This document shows positions 10,791 through 23,350 of a stretch of 64,000 bases of DNA, one piece after another; the first letter of the stretch is position 1; each line of letters begins with the position of its first letter. The DNA is from Sycobia sp. Sy_11 (lineage: Eukaryota; Arthropoda; Insecta; Hymenoptera; Epichrysomallidae), in contig JACCIC010000178.1 of the NCBI GenBank assembly GCA_018907035.1, positions 372,001 to 436,000 of the forward strand, in the 5' to 3' direction. Under the pieces are notes generated by a model that ran no database searches, had not been told where the DNA came from, and saw only the letters and a list, made by a program, of their open reading frames with translations. The position numbers and the translations under genes were made by a program.

Positions 10791-10998
10791 GTGGAAGTAC
10801 GTAGCACCAATGAATGTAATGAGAAGTCGTGCAGCATTAGTAACGAATATGGGAAAACTTTGGGCAATTGGAGGATATGACGGAGTTTCAAACCTTTCAA
10901 CAGTTGAAGCTTATGATCCTAAAACTAATACTTGGAGTTTAGCTGCATCTATGTATGCACACGAAGGGGGAGTTGGTGTTGGTGTAATAACACTGTAA
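10791..10998 (+). CDS. KLHL18: Terminal exon of a kelch-repeat protein, KLHL18-like
   Basis: The exon encodes about 68 residues: the end of one kelch blade, a complete last blade and the C-terminus. Visible are RSRAALV, the LWAIGGYDG diglycine motif, STVEAYDPKTNTWS and the closing HEGGVGVGV, a C-terminal signature I associate with KLHL18. A polypyrimidine-rich acceptor ending TATTGTAG (10783-10790) precedes it, and translation ends at TAA 10996-10998. Family members are BTB-BACK-kelch adaptors of Cullin-3 ubiquitin ligases, with the kelch propeller binding substrate. No upstream exon is recognisable here, so the earlier exons must lie left of the window or be too short to see. The frame is intact, unlike the surrounding elements, which supports a live host gene. 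Other KLHL paralogues are possible. Confidence 0.75.
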
Positions 10999-11209
10999 AG
11001 CAATATACACCAACTTAGTTTGCGCGAAACTTTTGTATTTCAATGGAATTCCTCCACTGGATAGGATTTGTTCAAATTAAAATGTAATGTTTAATCGGTC
11101 TGTGTGTGACGCTGTCGCAAGATGCACGACAGAGTATACTTCTTATGTAAAAAGAAGGAAGTTTATAAAATGCATTATTTATTGTTTTCTCTCTGCCTGT
11201 CTCTGTCTC

Positions 11210-11311
<102 letters not shown>

Positions 11312-11440
11312 TATTCTCCGCCTTTCCTTTTTCATTTCCCCCGGTCTTGGGAGGACGCGAGTCATCTCTCACTCTCTCTCACACACACATTCCCATCCAC
11401 ACATACACACGTACACGCGCCTTTTTTATACCATGACAAG

Positions 11441-11442
<2 letters not shown>

Positions 11443-11475
<33 letters not shown>
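11443..11475. repeat. (TA)n microsatellite
   Basis: TA dinucleotide run. From here to about 13380 the sequence is AT-rich; I see no gene, RNA gene or recognisable element. Confidence 0.9.
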
Positions 11476-11477
<2 letters not shown>

Positions 11478-13435
11478 ATATTAAAAACTGTGATCAACAA
11501 TTTACTTCATAAATTTATTCCTCTATTTTTGTATAAAATTTATGCAGGTTTATTACGATTATTTGACGCAAATTATGTATTAATTGATTGATGTTCTTAT
11601 AATTATTAAAAGAAAATAGTATGTTTTACGACATATACATTTTAGTCTTTTTTATGCTTTCAAATTAAATTCTAATAATTAATTATGATTCAATCATAAT
11701 TAGATTATAGCTTGTGAACTAATAATTATATAATAAAAATAATAGTACATTGTTTCACAAAGGAGTAAAATAGGTGGTTACCAAATGAATCAAATTTGAA
11801 AACCCCTTTTTCCCGTGTTCCACTCTCACTGCAGATTAGGGGATAGAACTCCCTTCCGATAAAAAAGTGGCAGGTATGCGGTGGATTTTTTTTTTGGAAA
11901 AATAATTTTTTTTCTTATTTCATTATTCGATAGTAATACTATGTAGAAATATTTGAAAACTTATACAATTAGTTCCTGTAGCCAGAACCAGACAGAAAAG
12001 GGGGTAGCACCTACCGCAATACCAACACTGCCCAGACGATTCAAGGTGTAAGTATCTTAGTAGCAGCACAGAATAAGGTCAATACTTTTAAAAATCCACC
12101 CGCTTTCAACAACGATACTCGAGCAGTAATTAAATGAATTTATAAAGACCTCAATAGAAAAGATTAATTAGAAAGATGCACTGGCGCTCTCAGAGCAATA
12201 ACGACAGTTTTAATTCTCTTGTGTGGGCAATGGCTCTAAAACACATTTTTTTAGAAAAAATCGTTGAAATATCAGTTTATATAACAATATGCACTTTTAA
12301 TAAAGGCTTCAGAACAGTGTTCTGAAATATAAGTGTTATGGATGTAATAATAGACAGTTAGGTTCAATAATACACTGGGAAAGTTAATGCAACGCGCATG
12401 CGAAAAGCCCAACTCGAAGCCGAAACTCCGAGGGATTTATAGGCGGAGTTGGCATCGCTGATTGAGCTTAAAATACTTTTTTTCATATTTTCATAAAAAA
12501 ACTTTGAATGCATTTTTCTCAAAACAACTCTTTTCAACTCTATGAACACGATTTAAAATAAAAAACTACTGCATCGATTCATTTGAAATTTTAACAGTTT
12601 ACTCCTGATATATATTCTTTTTGTTGATCTAGCATTATAAGAATCAATAAAATTTTTCAGAAAGTTAGAAATAATTTATATTGCAAGAGAGCCAAAAAAA
12701 ATTTTTTATTCGGTAAAACTGAAATAGCCTATGCAAAGCCAAAACTATAAGTTTTAAGAATCTATTAGTTTTTTGATTTCAAATGAACCGTTGGTGAGAT
12801 ATCGTGTCGACCATGCAACAAAAGAACAACTTTGAGGCAAACATTTTATCAAGAACAATCTGTAAAAAAAATGTTCAAATCTCCAAAATGTTTATTTTAA
12901 TATGTAAAAAGTTTGAAAAAGAAACATTATTTTTTGTATGAAATAAAAATTATTGAATAAATAGGCAAATAAGTTTATTCAAAATGTAATAATAAAATAA
13001 AATTCAAAATTTTTTAATAGCATAAAACATGAAATGCAAAATTAAGATTAAAATGTTTAAGAATATAAATGATATAGATAATTTTAAATACTTAAAAAAC
13101 ATTATAATAATTTTTATACAACTTTTGTAATAAAATTTAAATTCAATTTAATTTAAAATTATTGAATATTTAATTGACGATGCAGAAAAAGGTCGAGTCC
13201 AATAAAGTAAATCACATGCTTGGCAAGCTTTAAAAACTGAAGTTCCTAACAAACTACAATGATTTGTTCATATAATTTTACTCCCGATAATTCTGCTCTC
13301 TGATGTTGGAAAAGGGACATATACACGTTTACATCCTGAGGAGAGAAAGGAGTATTTTTCTCGCTCCAAAATATGTGTGTGTTGGAGGTGATCAGGTGTT
13401 CGGTGTTCGTCCTCTGCATCTTAAAATAGAATCAG

Positions 13436-16328
13436 TTACCCTGGTTCATCCTGGGCCATTCGCCTAGTTCTATCGGCATTTCTAAGTTTGGTCATCACCT
13501 CTTTTGCGAAACTGGCTACTGCCTTCCAGTTTTCAGAAGATTCCAACATTATTGATAGGATGCTCTCTGGTCTTATTGGCTTATTGATGATGTTCATCAA
13601 GTGCTCACGTTGTGTTCTAAATCGAGGGCAGCTCACTAATATATGCTCGGCATCCTCGACCAAAGTCGGACAGATGGGGCAGAAATCATTATTATCCAGG
13701 TGAAAGCGGTGGAAATAGGACCTAAAACAACCATGTCCAGTCAGCAACTGGGTTAGGTGGAAATCTAATTCCCCGTCTTTCTTGTTGATCCATCTGTGTA
13801 TGTCTGGAAGGATACCATAAGTCCATCGGCCTTTGCTAGAATCGGTCCATCGTTTTTGCCATATTTCTATAGAACGATGACGTTCCACGTTTTTAGCACC
13901 TTGTAGAGAATCCAGTGCGGCCTTACATATGTTGTACATCCTAGCCAGCTCATCTGCAGCTAAATCGAAAGGAAGAATTCCGGCAAGTACCTCAGCAGCG
14001 TCGGTGGATACTGCCCTGTAATCACTAATAATACATATACAGGATCAACGACGGGTCACAATGGCCAGCTCACAATACGATTTAATTCCACATGCATGAT
14101 GCCAGATTGGTACTGCATACATGCTGACAGAATTAAGAACATAAGCTAATAGCTTCCTCTGCGGTGGGCGTGGGCCGCCAATGTTAGGCATGAGCCGTTA
14201 CAAGGCCGCTGAAACTCGTTGCGCTTTTTCGCCAGATATTTTTAGATGCTTTTTGAAGTTTAATCTGGCATCAAGCTGTACACCCAAGTATCGTAAAGAT
14301 GGCGCAGAACTAATGCAGCAGCTACCAACTTTAAGAGTAATACTATCTACCTTCTTACGACTGCTGACAAGAACTACTTCTGTCTTGTGCTCCGCTAATT
14401 GTAGAGCAGCCGACTTAATCCATCTACTGATGTTGCTGATTGTCTCATTGGCATTTTCAGTGAGTTCATCAAGGGTCTTAGCCGTCACTACTAGAGCGAT
14501 ATCGTCGGCATACCCTACTGTTATTGAAGCAGGCGCTTGTGGAATCCTTAACACGCCATCATACATAATATTCCACAATGTAGGTCCCATAACTGAGCCC
14601 TGGGGGACTCCCGCAGTAACCTTATGCGATACAGTGCCTTCATCCGTTCGGTATAATATTATCCTATTCTCAAAGGAGTTAGCGACAACATTCTATAGAT
14701 AGCCAGGTACACCGAACTCTTTAAGAGAATTCATAATAGAAGACCAGCGCGCTGAGTTGAAGGCATTCTTGACATCTAGAATGACAATGGCACAATACTG
14801 TTTAGTGCCACCTTTCCATCTTTTACCACTGATTGCATTTCTTGCGGTACACACTACCAGTTTAATGGCATCGACTGTTGATTTTGATTTCCAAAATTGG
14901 CGTGAGGATAAGCCGTGCAATCCTTCAGTGAATGCTTCCAGTCGGCTACATATTATTTTTTCAAATATTTTACCTACCGTATCGAGCATACACAATGGCC
15001 TGTATGATGAAGGATCATCAAGTGGCTTATTGCCCTTAGGTAACAGGACTAACCTTTGAGTTTTCCAGCAATCAGGAAAAATACCCTCAAGAAGACAAAC
15101 ATTATATACTTTTCGAAATATAGATGGATTCATCTGTATCGCCAACTTAACTGCTGCATTAGGGATACCATCAGGGCCAGGGGCAGCATTGTCTCTAATC
15201 TTAGCATAAGCATTATGTAGCTCCATTTTCCAATACAGTGCTAGTGGGTTGTATTGGTGCCCTACTCAATCGTGCCATGACTGTTTTGTATGGTCGTCCC
15301 CATAAGTCATTGTTGGCCTCTGCACACAGTTCAAGCCAGTATCGACGCTTGCTTGCCTTAATGGCCTTGACAAGCGCTCTTTGTGCTTCTTTAAATAAAC
15401 TATTAAACGTATCACGATGGGTGCGGGCTCTTTGGGCAAGTCTACGTGCGCGATGACATTGTTCGCGCAATTTTGCAATTTCATTTGTCCACCAGTAGAC
15501 AGATTGACGATGTTTAAATCCGCTCTTAGTCCTAGTCATCGATGCATCGCATGCTTCAGAGATATGCTTCATGAGTGCATTTGCCAGATGGCCTGGTGCA
15601 CCATATTCTAAACGCTCTTCTGATATTATAGTGGTGAACACTTCACAGTGTAGCGATCTGATGTTCCATTTCCGTGTGGGCATCCACTCATTGCACCTGT
15701 TCTTTAATTTCTTCTCTGCAATCTCGTACAAGATCACCGTGTGATCACTGTGGGTGTAAATGTCGCTTACTCTCCAATGAAGGATCCGCTGAATCAAGTC
15801 ATCACTGGCGAATGTTATATCAATGACTGATTGTTTATCACCCCTAATGAAAGTGGATTCAAATCCCTTATTAACCACGTGGAGTTGAAAAGAATTAAGG
15901 CCATCAAGCAGCATACTACCTCTGTTATTTGTTGAAGTGCTTCCCCAGGCTGTGGACCACGCGTTAAAATCGCCAGCGATTAATAATGATTTCTTGTCCA
16001 TGGCTTCGTCAACTAATTTAGCTACAAGGTTTTCAAACTGCTTGTCCGTCAAGCTTGGAGGAGCATATACACTAAAGACGTATATTTCTTGTATTTTAGC
16101 CCAGGATATCAATTCACTCCGATGACTCGACTGCTTTAGTACCTGCCTATTTTGACCAATCCAGAGGGCAGCTCTATTGCTTTTGTCACTTATCCAGCGC
16201 TGTGGTCTGTCCCTGTCACAATATGGTTCGGAGATTACAGCAATGTCTATTCTTAGCTCCTTTATTGTCTGTTTCAGCAGGTCATGAGCCGCTACGCAAT
16301 GGTTTGTATTCAGTTGGAGTATTCTCAT
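13436..16328 (-). pseudogene. R1-clade ORF2 (endonuclease-reverse transcriptase), copy A
   Basis: The first 371-residue stretch (16328-15213) is the AP-like endonuclease: LQLNTNHC at the N-terminus, ISEPYCDRD, GDFNAWSTAWGS (catalytic), VIDITFASDD and the SDHT motif. A deletion of roughly 100 bp near 15226 removes the start of the RT linker. RT motifs follow: AAPGPDGIPN, LLPKGNKP..SSYRP, KSKSTVDAI, LDVKNAFNSARW, a frameshift near 14693, then YADDIALVV (14500-14520) and SLRYLGVQLD. The C-terminal part (13939-13436) has the CPICPTLVEDAEHILVSCPRF zinc motif typical of R1-like ORF2. At least three breaks make it non-functional. Confidence 0.9.
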
Positions 16329-17658
16329 GTTTTATGTCTGTTTAGAAACTCCACCGTGATCGGGCACTTGTAGCTGTATGCTGGATTGTTAATCTCCTTT
16401 TTTCCTTCACATTTACAGAGTAAACAGCAGGGCTCGATTACACACAGCTTGGATAGATGGTCTTTTCCACCGCAGTGCCTGCAAAGTTTAGTTCTGTCAG
16501 GGCCCGAGCACACGGACGCTAAATGGCCGATCTGCCAACACCTGAAGCAGCACTTTATTTGTTTTTTTTTTCGAACTCTGCAGCTGACCCATCCGATTCG
16601 ATGCCCTGCACGTAGTAACTCAGCTGCGTGTCTATATGGTACAGACACCACTAACCTACACATTAGTAGGTTAGTCTCCTTTAGCTCGAGGTGTGTTTTC
16701 AGAGCCTCTAATACTTCATCCTTTGTAATGACCTCATCTATATCTTTAATCTCCAAGTAATAAGATTAGTCAGGACCGAAGTGGATGCGCTATGGCCAAC
16801 CTTAGTTTCAACAATGCGAGCCAACTCATGTGCATCTTTGGCTGTCCGTTCCAACTGAAGTATAAGGGCACCGCTTGCATTTCTGCGTATCCTGTTAACC
16901 TCATTCTTAACATGAGATAACTCCGGGTCATTCTTTATTTGACGCAGTACCTCCGCGTATATAACTCCTTTATTGGCCTTCATCAAAATGGAATGAGGAC
17001 TATTTCGTCCATTAAGCCTGCGTGTACTAGATAATTCTTTATCTTTACCTTTAGGCTTCTTGCGCTTGATGGTCTGCCATTGATTTTCCTTGGCTTCAGA
17101 CTTCCCTGTATGTACTCCAACCGACTCTAGTGGTCTCCTTAAGCCCAATGATGGATCTTTCGTCCTTTTGTCACCTATGGTTTTAGGAGTGAAATCCATC
17201 CCTTCTGCTGCGCTTCGTTTGGTATCAGAGCGTAGACTCGGCGTAGTCTGAGTCACCATTTCATGAGTACCAGGACGTTGATACTGCAACAGATCATCCT
17301 CTGCCATACTGATGCATTTGTATGAGGCATTAATAGAACGAGCAAGATCCTTAATGGTCTTGTGCACGTTATGCCTATCTTTAACAAAATCCAACAATTG
17401 GCTGATCTTCTCATCAAGTCGCTCCAGATGATTTTTTCTGCGTGTGATGGAGATTTCTCGATCCGTCGTTTCTTGATCCATCATGAAATCTCCTTTAGTA
17501 CCCAATGTACTGTCTATGATTATGTTTGATTTGCCCTCCCCAGAATCCGAGGGGCTACCACCGACCATAGAGGCTTCCACTCTATCGGAATCGGTGAGGA
17601 GATTGACCGGTCTTGCCGGAGTTACTCCCTGGGGTATATCCTTGTTTATACCAAACAT
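16325..17658 (-). pseudogene. R1-clade ORF1 (Gag-like, CCHC zinc knuckles), copy A
   Basis: RNA-binding protein that packages the element RNA. The start MFGINKDIPQG opens a Ser/Thr- and Lys-rich N-terminal half (residues 1-210). A conserved central part follows (VTYAEVLRQIKND-like block, then RIRRNASGALILQLE). The C-terminus carries three knuckles: CFRCWQIGHLASVC, CRHCGGKDHLSKLC and CCLLCKCEGK...YKC. A -1-type frameshift near 16750 separates the knuckle part (143 residues) from the 306-residue N-terminal part. The stop codon overlaps the ORF2 start as ATGA (16325-16328), consistent with termination-reinitiation of translation. Confidence 0.85.
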
Positions 17659-17848
17659 TAGTAATAATTGGCCTTAAGTTCGGGAGGCCCTCCCTATTAG
17701 CTTTTTCGGTCCGCCCTGAGTATTTTATTTCCTCAGTGCCGTCTACAAATTCTAGCGAGCGATCCCCTATCCGCAACCTGGGGAGGCGCCAGATGTGAGA
17801 AAGCAACAAAACTCCACACTGGTGTGTGTGTGTGTATGTGTATGTGTC

Positions 17849-18628
17849 GCATATACAAAATTAATAATTTTTTAAAGGAAAATGAAAAAGTATAACATTA
17901 ATAATCCTTTGTAAGCATAACGATATATCCATATATAATATAACAGGGTACTTGGGTACCAAATTATACGGTCTCGGATGTCCACCTGGATCTAGGTCTC
18001 CGTAGTTTCGGAGGTAATCCCAGTATTACTAGAGCCCTGGAGTCATGATAGCTCTAGAGAACTTTCAGCCGTGTTGCCGAAAGAACTCCCTTTGGGGTAG
18101 ATAACTCGCCTTTTTATACACGAAAAATTAGTCTATCGGGTGTTTACGCCACCGTTTGATTAATTTCGTATCGAGCCACCGAAAAATAATAATAATAATT
18201 TTACAATATTAAAATAATTATAATCGCATTAACATTATATTAGTTATAGGGCTAATTTGCGAATTTGCCCTTGAGGACGCTCGTATTCTTCTAATCATTT
18301 CGGCCCGTATTCTTCTAATAATTTAGAGCTCTCGGGTATTGATTTATTACAATAATAATAATTATTATTATTATAACGAATTATTATAATAATAATGGTT
18401 CTAATAATAATTAAGTTGACATTTACGTCCTTGGCGACGCTCGTGTTCTATAATATAAATTATATATTATAATAACGCTGGCGATGTTTTTCTTCATTTA
18501 TTTCGCTCGTATTTAAATGATATTTAGTTATTATAATACCTTTGATGATAATTATTATTATAACAAATTAATTCAGTTAATACAAATTAACGATAATAAT
18601 AATTATTATTAGAAAATAATAATATTTA
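17849..18628. other. Unassigned sequence between R1 copy A and the Penelope-like element
   Basis: AT-rich with a moderately GC-rich block at 17985-18180. On the minus strand that block contains a GTATAAAAAGG TATA-like sequence (near 18115), so it may be an LTR or promoter remnant, but no matching ends were found. ATAATAATT microsatellite-like stretches fill 18185-18625. Confidence 0.3.
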
Positions 18629-20934
18629 CTAACAAAGAATTTTTTTAGCTAATATTTTATTTTTAGATTAGTCTACGGGGATGAATATAAACAAAGAAAG
18701 TCTGACTGTCATTATAATTTTAATTTAATTTTTAATTTAATTTTTATTTTTAATTTTTATTTTATTTTTATTTATTTTTATTTTTATTTTATTATTTTTA
18801 TATTGAATTGATTGGACTGTTAGACCTATAAGAAAATATTTATTTATTTGTATATAGGCAGTCGACATAAGTACAATTCAATTATTTTAAAATAAAAGGT
18901 CCGTTTCACTTAAATTAAGGGGGTATGTTATGATTTATTTTAGAGAAATTTATTGTAAATATGGTAGTATTATTATAGATTATTGTTCAAAATGGATAAA
19001 AATGAATTTAAAAGTTGTAATTCTTAAAGAAAAACTTACATTCCTTATTAGATGCAAGAAATCAAATATATTTCCGGTACACATTAATAATAGATTTCAT
19101 GATGAATATTTTTTGCAGGTTTATAGTAATAGTGTTTGTTATGATGTAAAGAAGAATATTTTCTTTTTCAACAATAAATTACTTAATTTAGAAATTAGAG
19201 ATTTACATATTCAGATTCATTCCTTAAATAGATATTTATTAAAGATTGAATATTATTTATATCAAAATATAGAAAGAAATGAATTACATGAATTTTTTCT
19301 TGGTCAAAACAAACATTTTATTAAGACAAAATATATTAATAGATAAATATTAAAAAGGAAATTTGAATGTTTAAGAAATAAAAAACAATTTCAAAGCTAT
19401 CAGATTAACAATGCAAACAATAAAAATTGGTTTAGGAATCTAACTGACAAGGTGATACCAAATGAAGTAATAAACATCAGGTCTAAAGGTGCCAAACATG
19501 GAATATTATATTGTAACAATAATCTCCCGATCAAAGAAATCATCGCGGAGGTTGAAAGTAATCTTTTTGGTTTAAATGATGAAGTGAAAAAGGAATGCAG
19601 GGCATCTTTAGTTAATGTCATTAGTAATTTTAAAAGAGAAAAGAAATTTGATAATTTTTTAAATAGTAATTTTATACATGATTTAATTACCGCGAAGAAT
19701 TTTTTGAGAAATAACCCTAATATAATCTTCCAAAAGGTCGACAAAGGTAATGTAACTGTAGCTTCCAATAAAATTGATTACAGAAATTGTATAAATAATA
19801 TATTAAATGATGATGGTACTTATTTGAAGATTGGTATTCCACATATCATTAACCTCCAACATAATTTGAAAGAGTTATTAAATAATTGGAAAAGAAATGA
19901 ATATATAAATGATACTACATATAAGTATTTAAAATGTAAAAATGGAATTCTAGCAAAATGTTATAGGCTTCCCAAGATTCATAAAGAAAATCTGACATTT
20001 AGAATAATAATATCTTCCATAGGTTTCCCAACTTATAATATTGCTAGATTTTTGTCTAATATATTGGTTGAGATAGTTGGAAGAACTAGTACTTACATTA
20101 AGGATAGTTGGTGCTTTTACAATGAAATGAAAGATATTGTTATTCCGAAAAACTACAAGATGATTTCATTGGATGTAGTGTCTTTGTTTACAAATGTACC
20201 TTTAGAGTTGTTAAATGATATTATAAAGAAAAAGTGGCATGAAATTAATTTACATACAAATTAACAATCAATGAATTTATTAAAGCAATTAATTTGGTTT
20301 TTAATAACACAATTTTTTCATTTGATAATAAATTTTATGAACAAAAATAGGAATGTCCAATGGGGTCGCCTTTGTCACCGGTTATAGCTAATTTAGTTAT
20401 GGAAAAGTTGGAAAGTATAGCCTTGTCAAAATTGCTTTTTGAACCAATGATATTTAAGAGATATGTTGATGATATCTTTACAATTGTTCCGAAGTTTTTG
20501 TGGATGAAATGGTGGATGTTTCTAATTCTGTACATGACAGAATTAAATTTACAAGGAAGGTTCAGATTAATAGTCAGTTCAGTTTTCTCGACATTAATGT
20601 CATCAAATGCAGTAAAAATAAGGTGAAACTTAATTGGTACAGAAAGCCTACTTAGTCAGGTAGGTTTTTAGATTTTAATTCACACCACCAATTCAGAAAC
20701 AAAATTGGAGCATTAAAGGGTGTCATTGACAGAGCAATAAAATTGACACATAAAGATTTTAGACAAAATAATTTACAGACAGTAAGAGAAACTTTCATTG
20801 ATAATGGTTATCCAATCCAATTTATTAATAGATTAATTGCTGAGAGTTTGTTTGACATTTATAATACCGAAAATAGACATAGTGCAGGAATTGATGTTAA
20901 CGGAGGCAAAATTATTGTCTTTACTCCAAACTTG
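18629..20934 (+). mobile_element. Penelope-like element (PLE), 3' part lost
   Basis: A terminal-repeat-like leader (18629-18929) carries the same blocks as 5935-6190, 23670-23905 and 63040-63130: TCTGACTGTCATTATAAT, a T-rich tract, TTGAATTGATTGGACTGT and GCAGTCGACATAAGTACAATT. A reverse transcriptase of Penelope type follows. The frame ends abruptly at about 20934, where mariner sequence begins. The GIY-YIG endonuclease usual at the C-terminus of Penelope proteins is therefore absent. Confidence 0.8.
18930..20934 (+). pseudogene. Penelope-like reverse transcriptase pseudogene
   Basis: The start at 18930 leads into an N-terminal region with a stop at 19344-19346; the same frame resumes to 20264. 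Penelope motifs are visible: FQKVDKGNVTV, CYRLPKIHKENLTFR, MISLDVVSLFTNVP (catalytic Asp of RT motif A), MGSPLSPVIANLVMEKLE and YVDDIFTIVP (motif C). The C-terminal HHQFRNKIGALKGVIDRA block is in a further frame. Frameshifts lie near 20260, 20340 and 20510, with a stop near 20655. The retained N-terminal DNA-binding region and missing GIY-YIG domain follow from the mariner junction. Telomerase-related RTs of this class prime at nicked DNA ends. Confidence 0.85.
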
Positions 20935-21562
20935 GGTCCACCACTACACTCCTGAAACCAAATAATAGTCTAAACAATGGATTGGACCAGGGGAACCAAC
21001 TCCAAAGAAAGCAGAAACAATTTTTTCGGCGAACAAGGTTATGGCTACTGTTTTTTGGGATGCAAGAGGTATTATATGCATTGATTGCCTTGAAAAGGGT
21101 AAAAGTATCACTGGTCAATACCATGCAGACTTATTGCAACGTTTGAGCTACGCAGTGAAAATTAAACGACCTCATCGAGCGAAGAAAAAAATCTTGTTTC
21201 ATCACGATAACGCACCAGCGCAAACGTCAAACGTTCCGATGGCTAAAATCAACGATCTGCAGTTTGAATTGATGCTGCACCCTTCCTACTCTCCAGATCT
21301 ATCCGAGAGTGACTATTATCTGTTTCCGAACCTCAAAAAATGGCATGGCGGTGAGAGATTTGCAGACAATGAAGAAGTAATCGAGGCTGTAAATGGGTAT
21401 TTTGAGGAGCTTGACGAATCAGTCTATAGAGATGGCATTACTAAACTAGAACACCGCTATGAGAAATGTATCAGCCTTGGAGAAGATTATGTTGAAAATT
21501 AAAAAAAAATTTTTTTTAACGTTGTTTTTCTTGGTCAGGCCAGAAATTTATCAATCCACCCA
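20935..21562 (+). pseudogene. mariner transposase remnant fused to the PLE
   Basis: Starts inside the transposase just after the first catalytic region (reads VHHYTPE) and continues as an open frame from 21041 to 21502. Motifs are FHHDNAPAQTS (second Asp), PSYSPDLSESDYYLF (third Asp) and LKKW.GGERFADNEEV, ending at the stop near 21500. This is the same family as 2985-3712 and less decayed. Only the 3' end of the element is present. The 5' inverted repeat and helix-turn-helix are missing, so it did not arrive here as a complete cut-and-paste insertion or was later truncated. Confidence 0.8.
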
Positions 21563-22348
21563 CGTAATAAAGAATAACTGTTAGTATAACCAGTTATAAT
21601 AAGAATCAAATAATAATAATTAAATATTAGAATTGCGCATAACAATTACGATTATTTTAACAATAATTAATCATATCTTTCTGTCCTTTAGGACGTTCGA
21701 ACACGCTTAATTATTCGTGTATTCTCATAATATTTACTTACACCTATTCTTTGATGAACGTGCTGTATATTAAGTAAAATATAAAATTCCAAAAATGAGA
21801 CTTTCATATTATTTAATAAAAATGGGGTATTTTAAATGCGGCGACGGATCTCTTTACTGCTTTCTGAGTTTGTAGGCGCGGGGAGCACGGGACATCTTTT
21901 CCACACTGGCTGCCGCACGGCTGCGGCTCTCACTTGGTCTACGTTCGCGAGGCAAGTATATTTAATACGCGCAATCGTATTGTTTTGAAGATTGTGCGTT
22001 TGACCGCTAATCGGGAGCATTGACCGATTATTTTAATTTTGAAACTTTAATTATTTCGAATTAAAATTTTGCACGTATTAGGCTGTATCGGGAATACAGC
22101 CTGATCGTCGTAAGTTCCTACATATTCAATCAGTAGATGTATGTAAAAAAGAGAGTAGATATATATATAAAAGAGAATGTATGTGTATATGTATGTTCTT
22201 TACAGACGCCGAAACTATTGCACCGGTCGTCTTCAAATTTTAACCACGTATTCTACACGGTCAAGATTAGTTAATAAGTTATTTTTTGCCAATTCAAAAA
22301 AAATGGCAAAAAAGATAGCTGCTTTACTAATAATCTCAAGAAAATATA

Positions 22349-22350
<2 letters not shown>
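21563..22350. other. Unassigned sequence with a GC-rich patch
   Basis: Mostly AT-rich. A GC-rich patch at 21835-22020 stands out, but its open frames are short and unrecognised. No element ends or RNA gene are evident. Confidence 0.3.

Positions 22351-22354
<4 letters not shown>

Positions 22355-22400
<46 letters not shown>
22355..22400. repeat. (TA)n microsatellite
   Basis: TA run preceded by TGTGTG. The open frames across it are low-complexity. Confidence 0.95.
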
Positions 22401-22404
<4 letters not shown>

Positions 22405-22452
22405 AATGAAAACCGATATACATAGTATTAGTGTTGTTCGTGAATAGAGCGA

Positions 22453-22497
22453 GACAGGTGACCGACTGTAGTCGCCGACAGGTGACCGACTGTAGTC
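22453..22497 (+). repeat. 24-bp tandem duplication
   Basis: GACAGGTGACCGACTGTAGT occurs at 22453 and again at 22477, separated by CGCC; a perfect two-unit direct repeat in otherwise unassigned sequence. Confidence 0.9.
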
Positions 22498-22735
22498 TCA
22501 TCAAAAATGAGAGAGTGAGGGTAGAGAAAGTTACAGTTTTGCCTAACCACTTCGAAGCATTGGATATATTCCTTTTGTTATCATTGAAATTAAGAGTTAT
22601 CGTTTCTTTTTTATATAGATATATATCTATTTTTGCTGAAATTCAAACTTATTTTATAATATTACACTGATTACACTGATTACAAACTGAATATTGTGTT
22701 GTTGGTGAGGTATATGCTACGTTTAAATTATATTT

Positions 22736-22740
<5 letters not shown>

Positions 22741-22791
<51 letters not shown>
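22741..22791. repeat. (TA)n microsatellite
   Basis: TA run of about 50 bp. Flanking 22500-23230 contains no gene that I can recognise. Confidence 0.95.
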
Positions 22792-22792
<1 letters not shown>

Positions 22793-23237
22793 TTTATCTC
22801 ACTTGTTTTATGGACTATTCGCTGTATTTCATACTTCAGAAATACAGCTAGTCTCATAAAAATACTGGCACAGTTCAATTCACAGCAAGGAAGATATCGG
22901 GCCTGCAACGTTTCAGTATTTCAGTTAGACGTAAGTCTCGTTTGGAATACAAATTTTGTTGATCGATTACTTTAAATATATTCAAAGGATAATTGGCACC
23001 GGCTAGTTACTATTGCAATAACTAGCTACGGGTACAATAAAGCCTTTTTTTAATTATATCTTGAATTATTTGTAACGGTCTTGCATGTGATTATTTTGCT
23101 TGTAGGCGTGAACGTTGGTTGGGGCGGAAACCACATGTAGACAAGCTAAACTATATCCAACAGTTTATGCGCATCGGCGCTACAGCGCACGTTGTTCGTG
23201 CGCAAAAGTATACTGTATCGAAGATTCGTATATTAAG

Positions 23238-23240
23238 TAT

Positions 23241-23273
<33 letters not shown>

Positions 23274-23298
23274 ATACAGTATTATATATATATAATAT

Positions 23299-23346
<48 letters not shown>
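23238..23346. repeat. Clustered (TA)n microsatellites
   Basis: Three TA runs separated by short AATAATATA-type interruptions. Confidence 0.9.

Positions 23347-23350
<4 letters not shown>

Larger units (their letters stand above)
13385..17821 (-). mobile_element. R1-clade non-LTR retrotransposon, copy A
   Basis: Near full-length element read right to left: short 5' UTR, ORF1 with CCHC knuckles, ORF2 with endonuclease, reverse transcriptase and C-terminal zinc motif. The 5' end joins a (GT)n tract (17822-17848; (AC)n in the element's sense). The 3' end joins a short AACACACACA tract near 13378. Compared with copies B and C the 3' UTR is about 150 bp shorter. Target choice and architecture resemble the R1-clade lineages known to use AC-rich repeats (Waldo and Mino). 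Several frameshifts and an ORF2 deletion make it inactive. Confidence 0.85.

Noticed and set aside
17985..18180. Minus-strand promoter or LTR suggested by GTATAAAAAGG
   Set aside because: No initiator, paired ends or target duplication could be identified, so it stays unassigned.
22895..22935. Minus-strand CTGAAATACTGAAACGTTGC resembling a second hammerhead
   Set aside because: The GAAACGTT part fits, but the core lacks a CTGATGA equivalent, stem II is absent and stem I does not pair convincingly.
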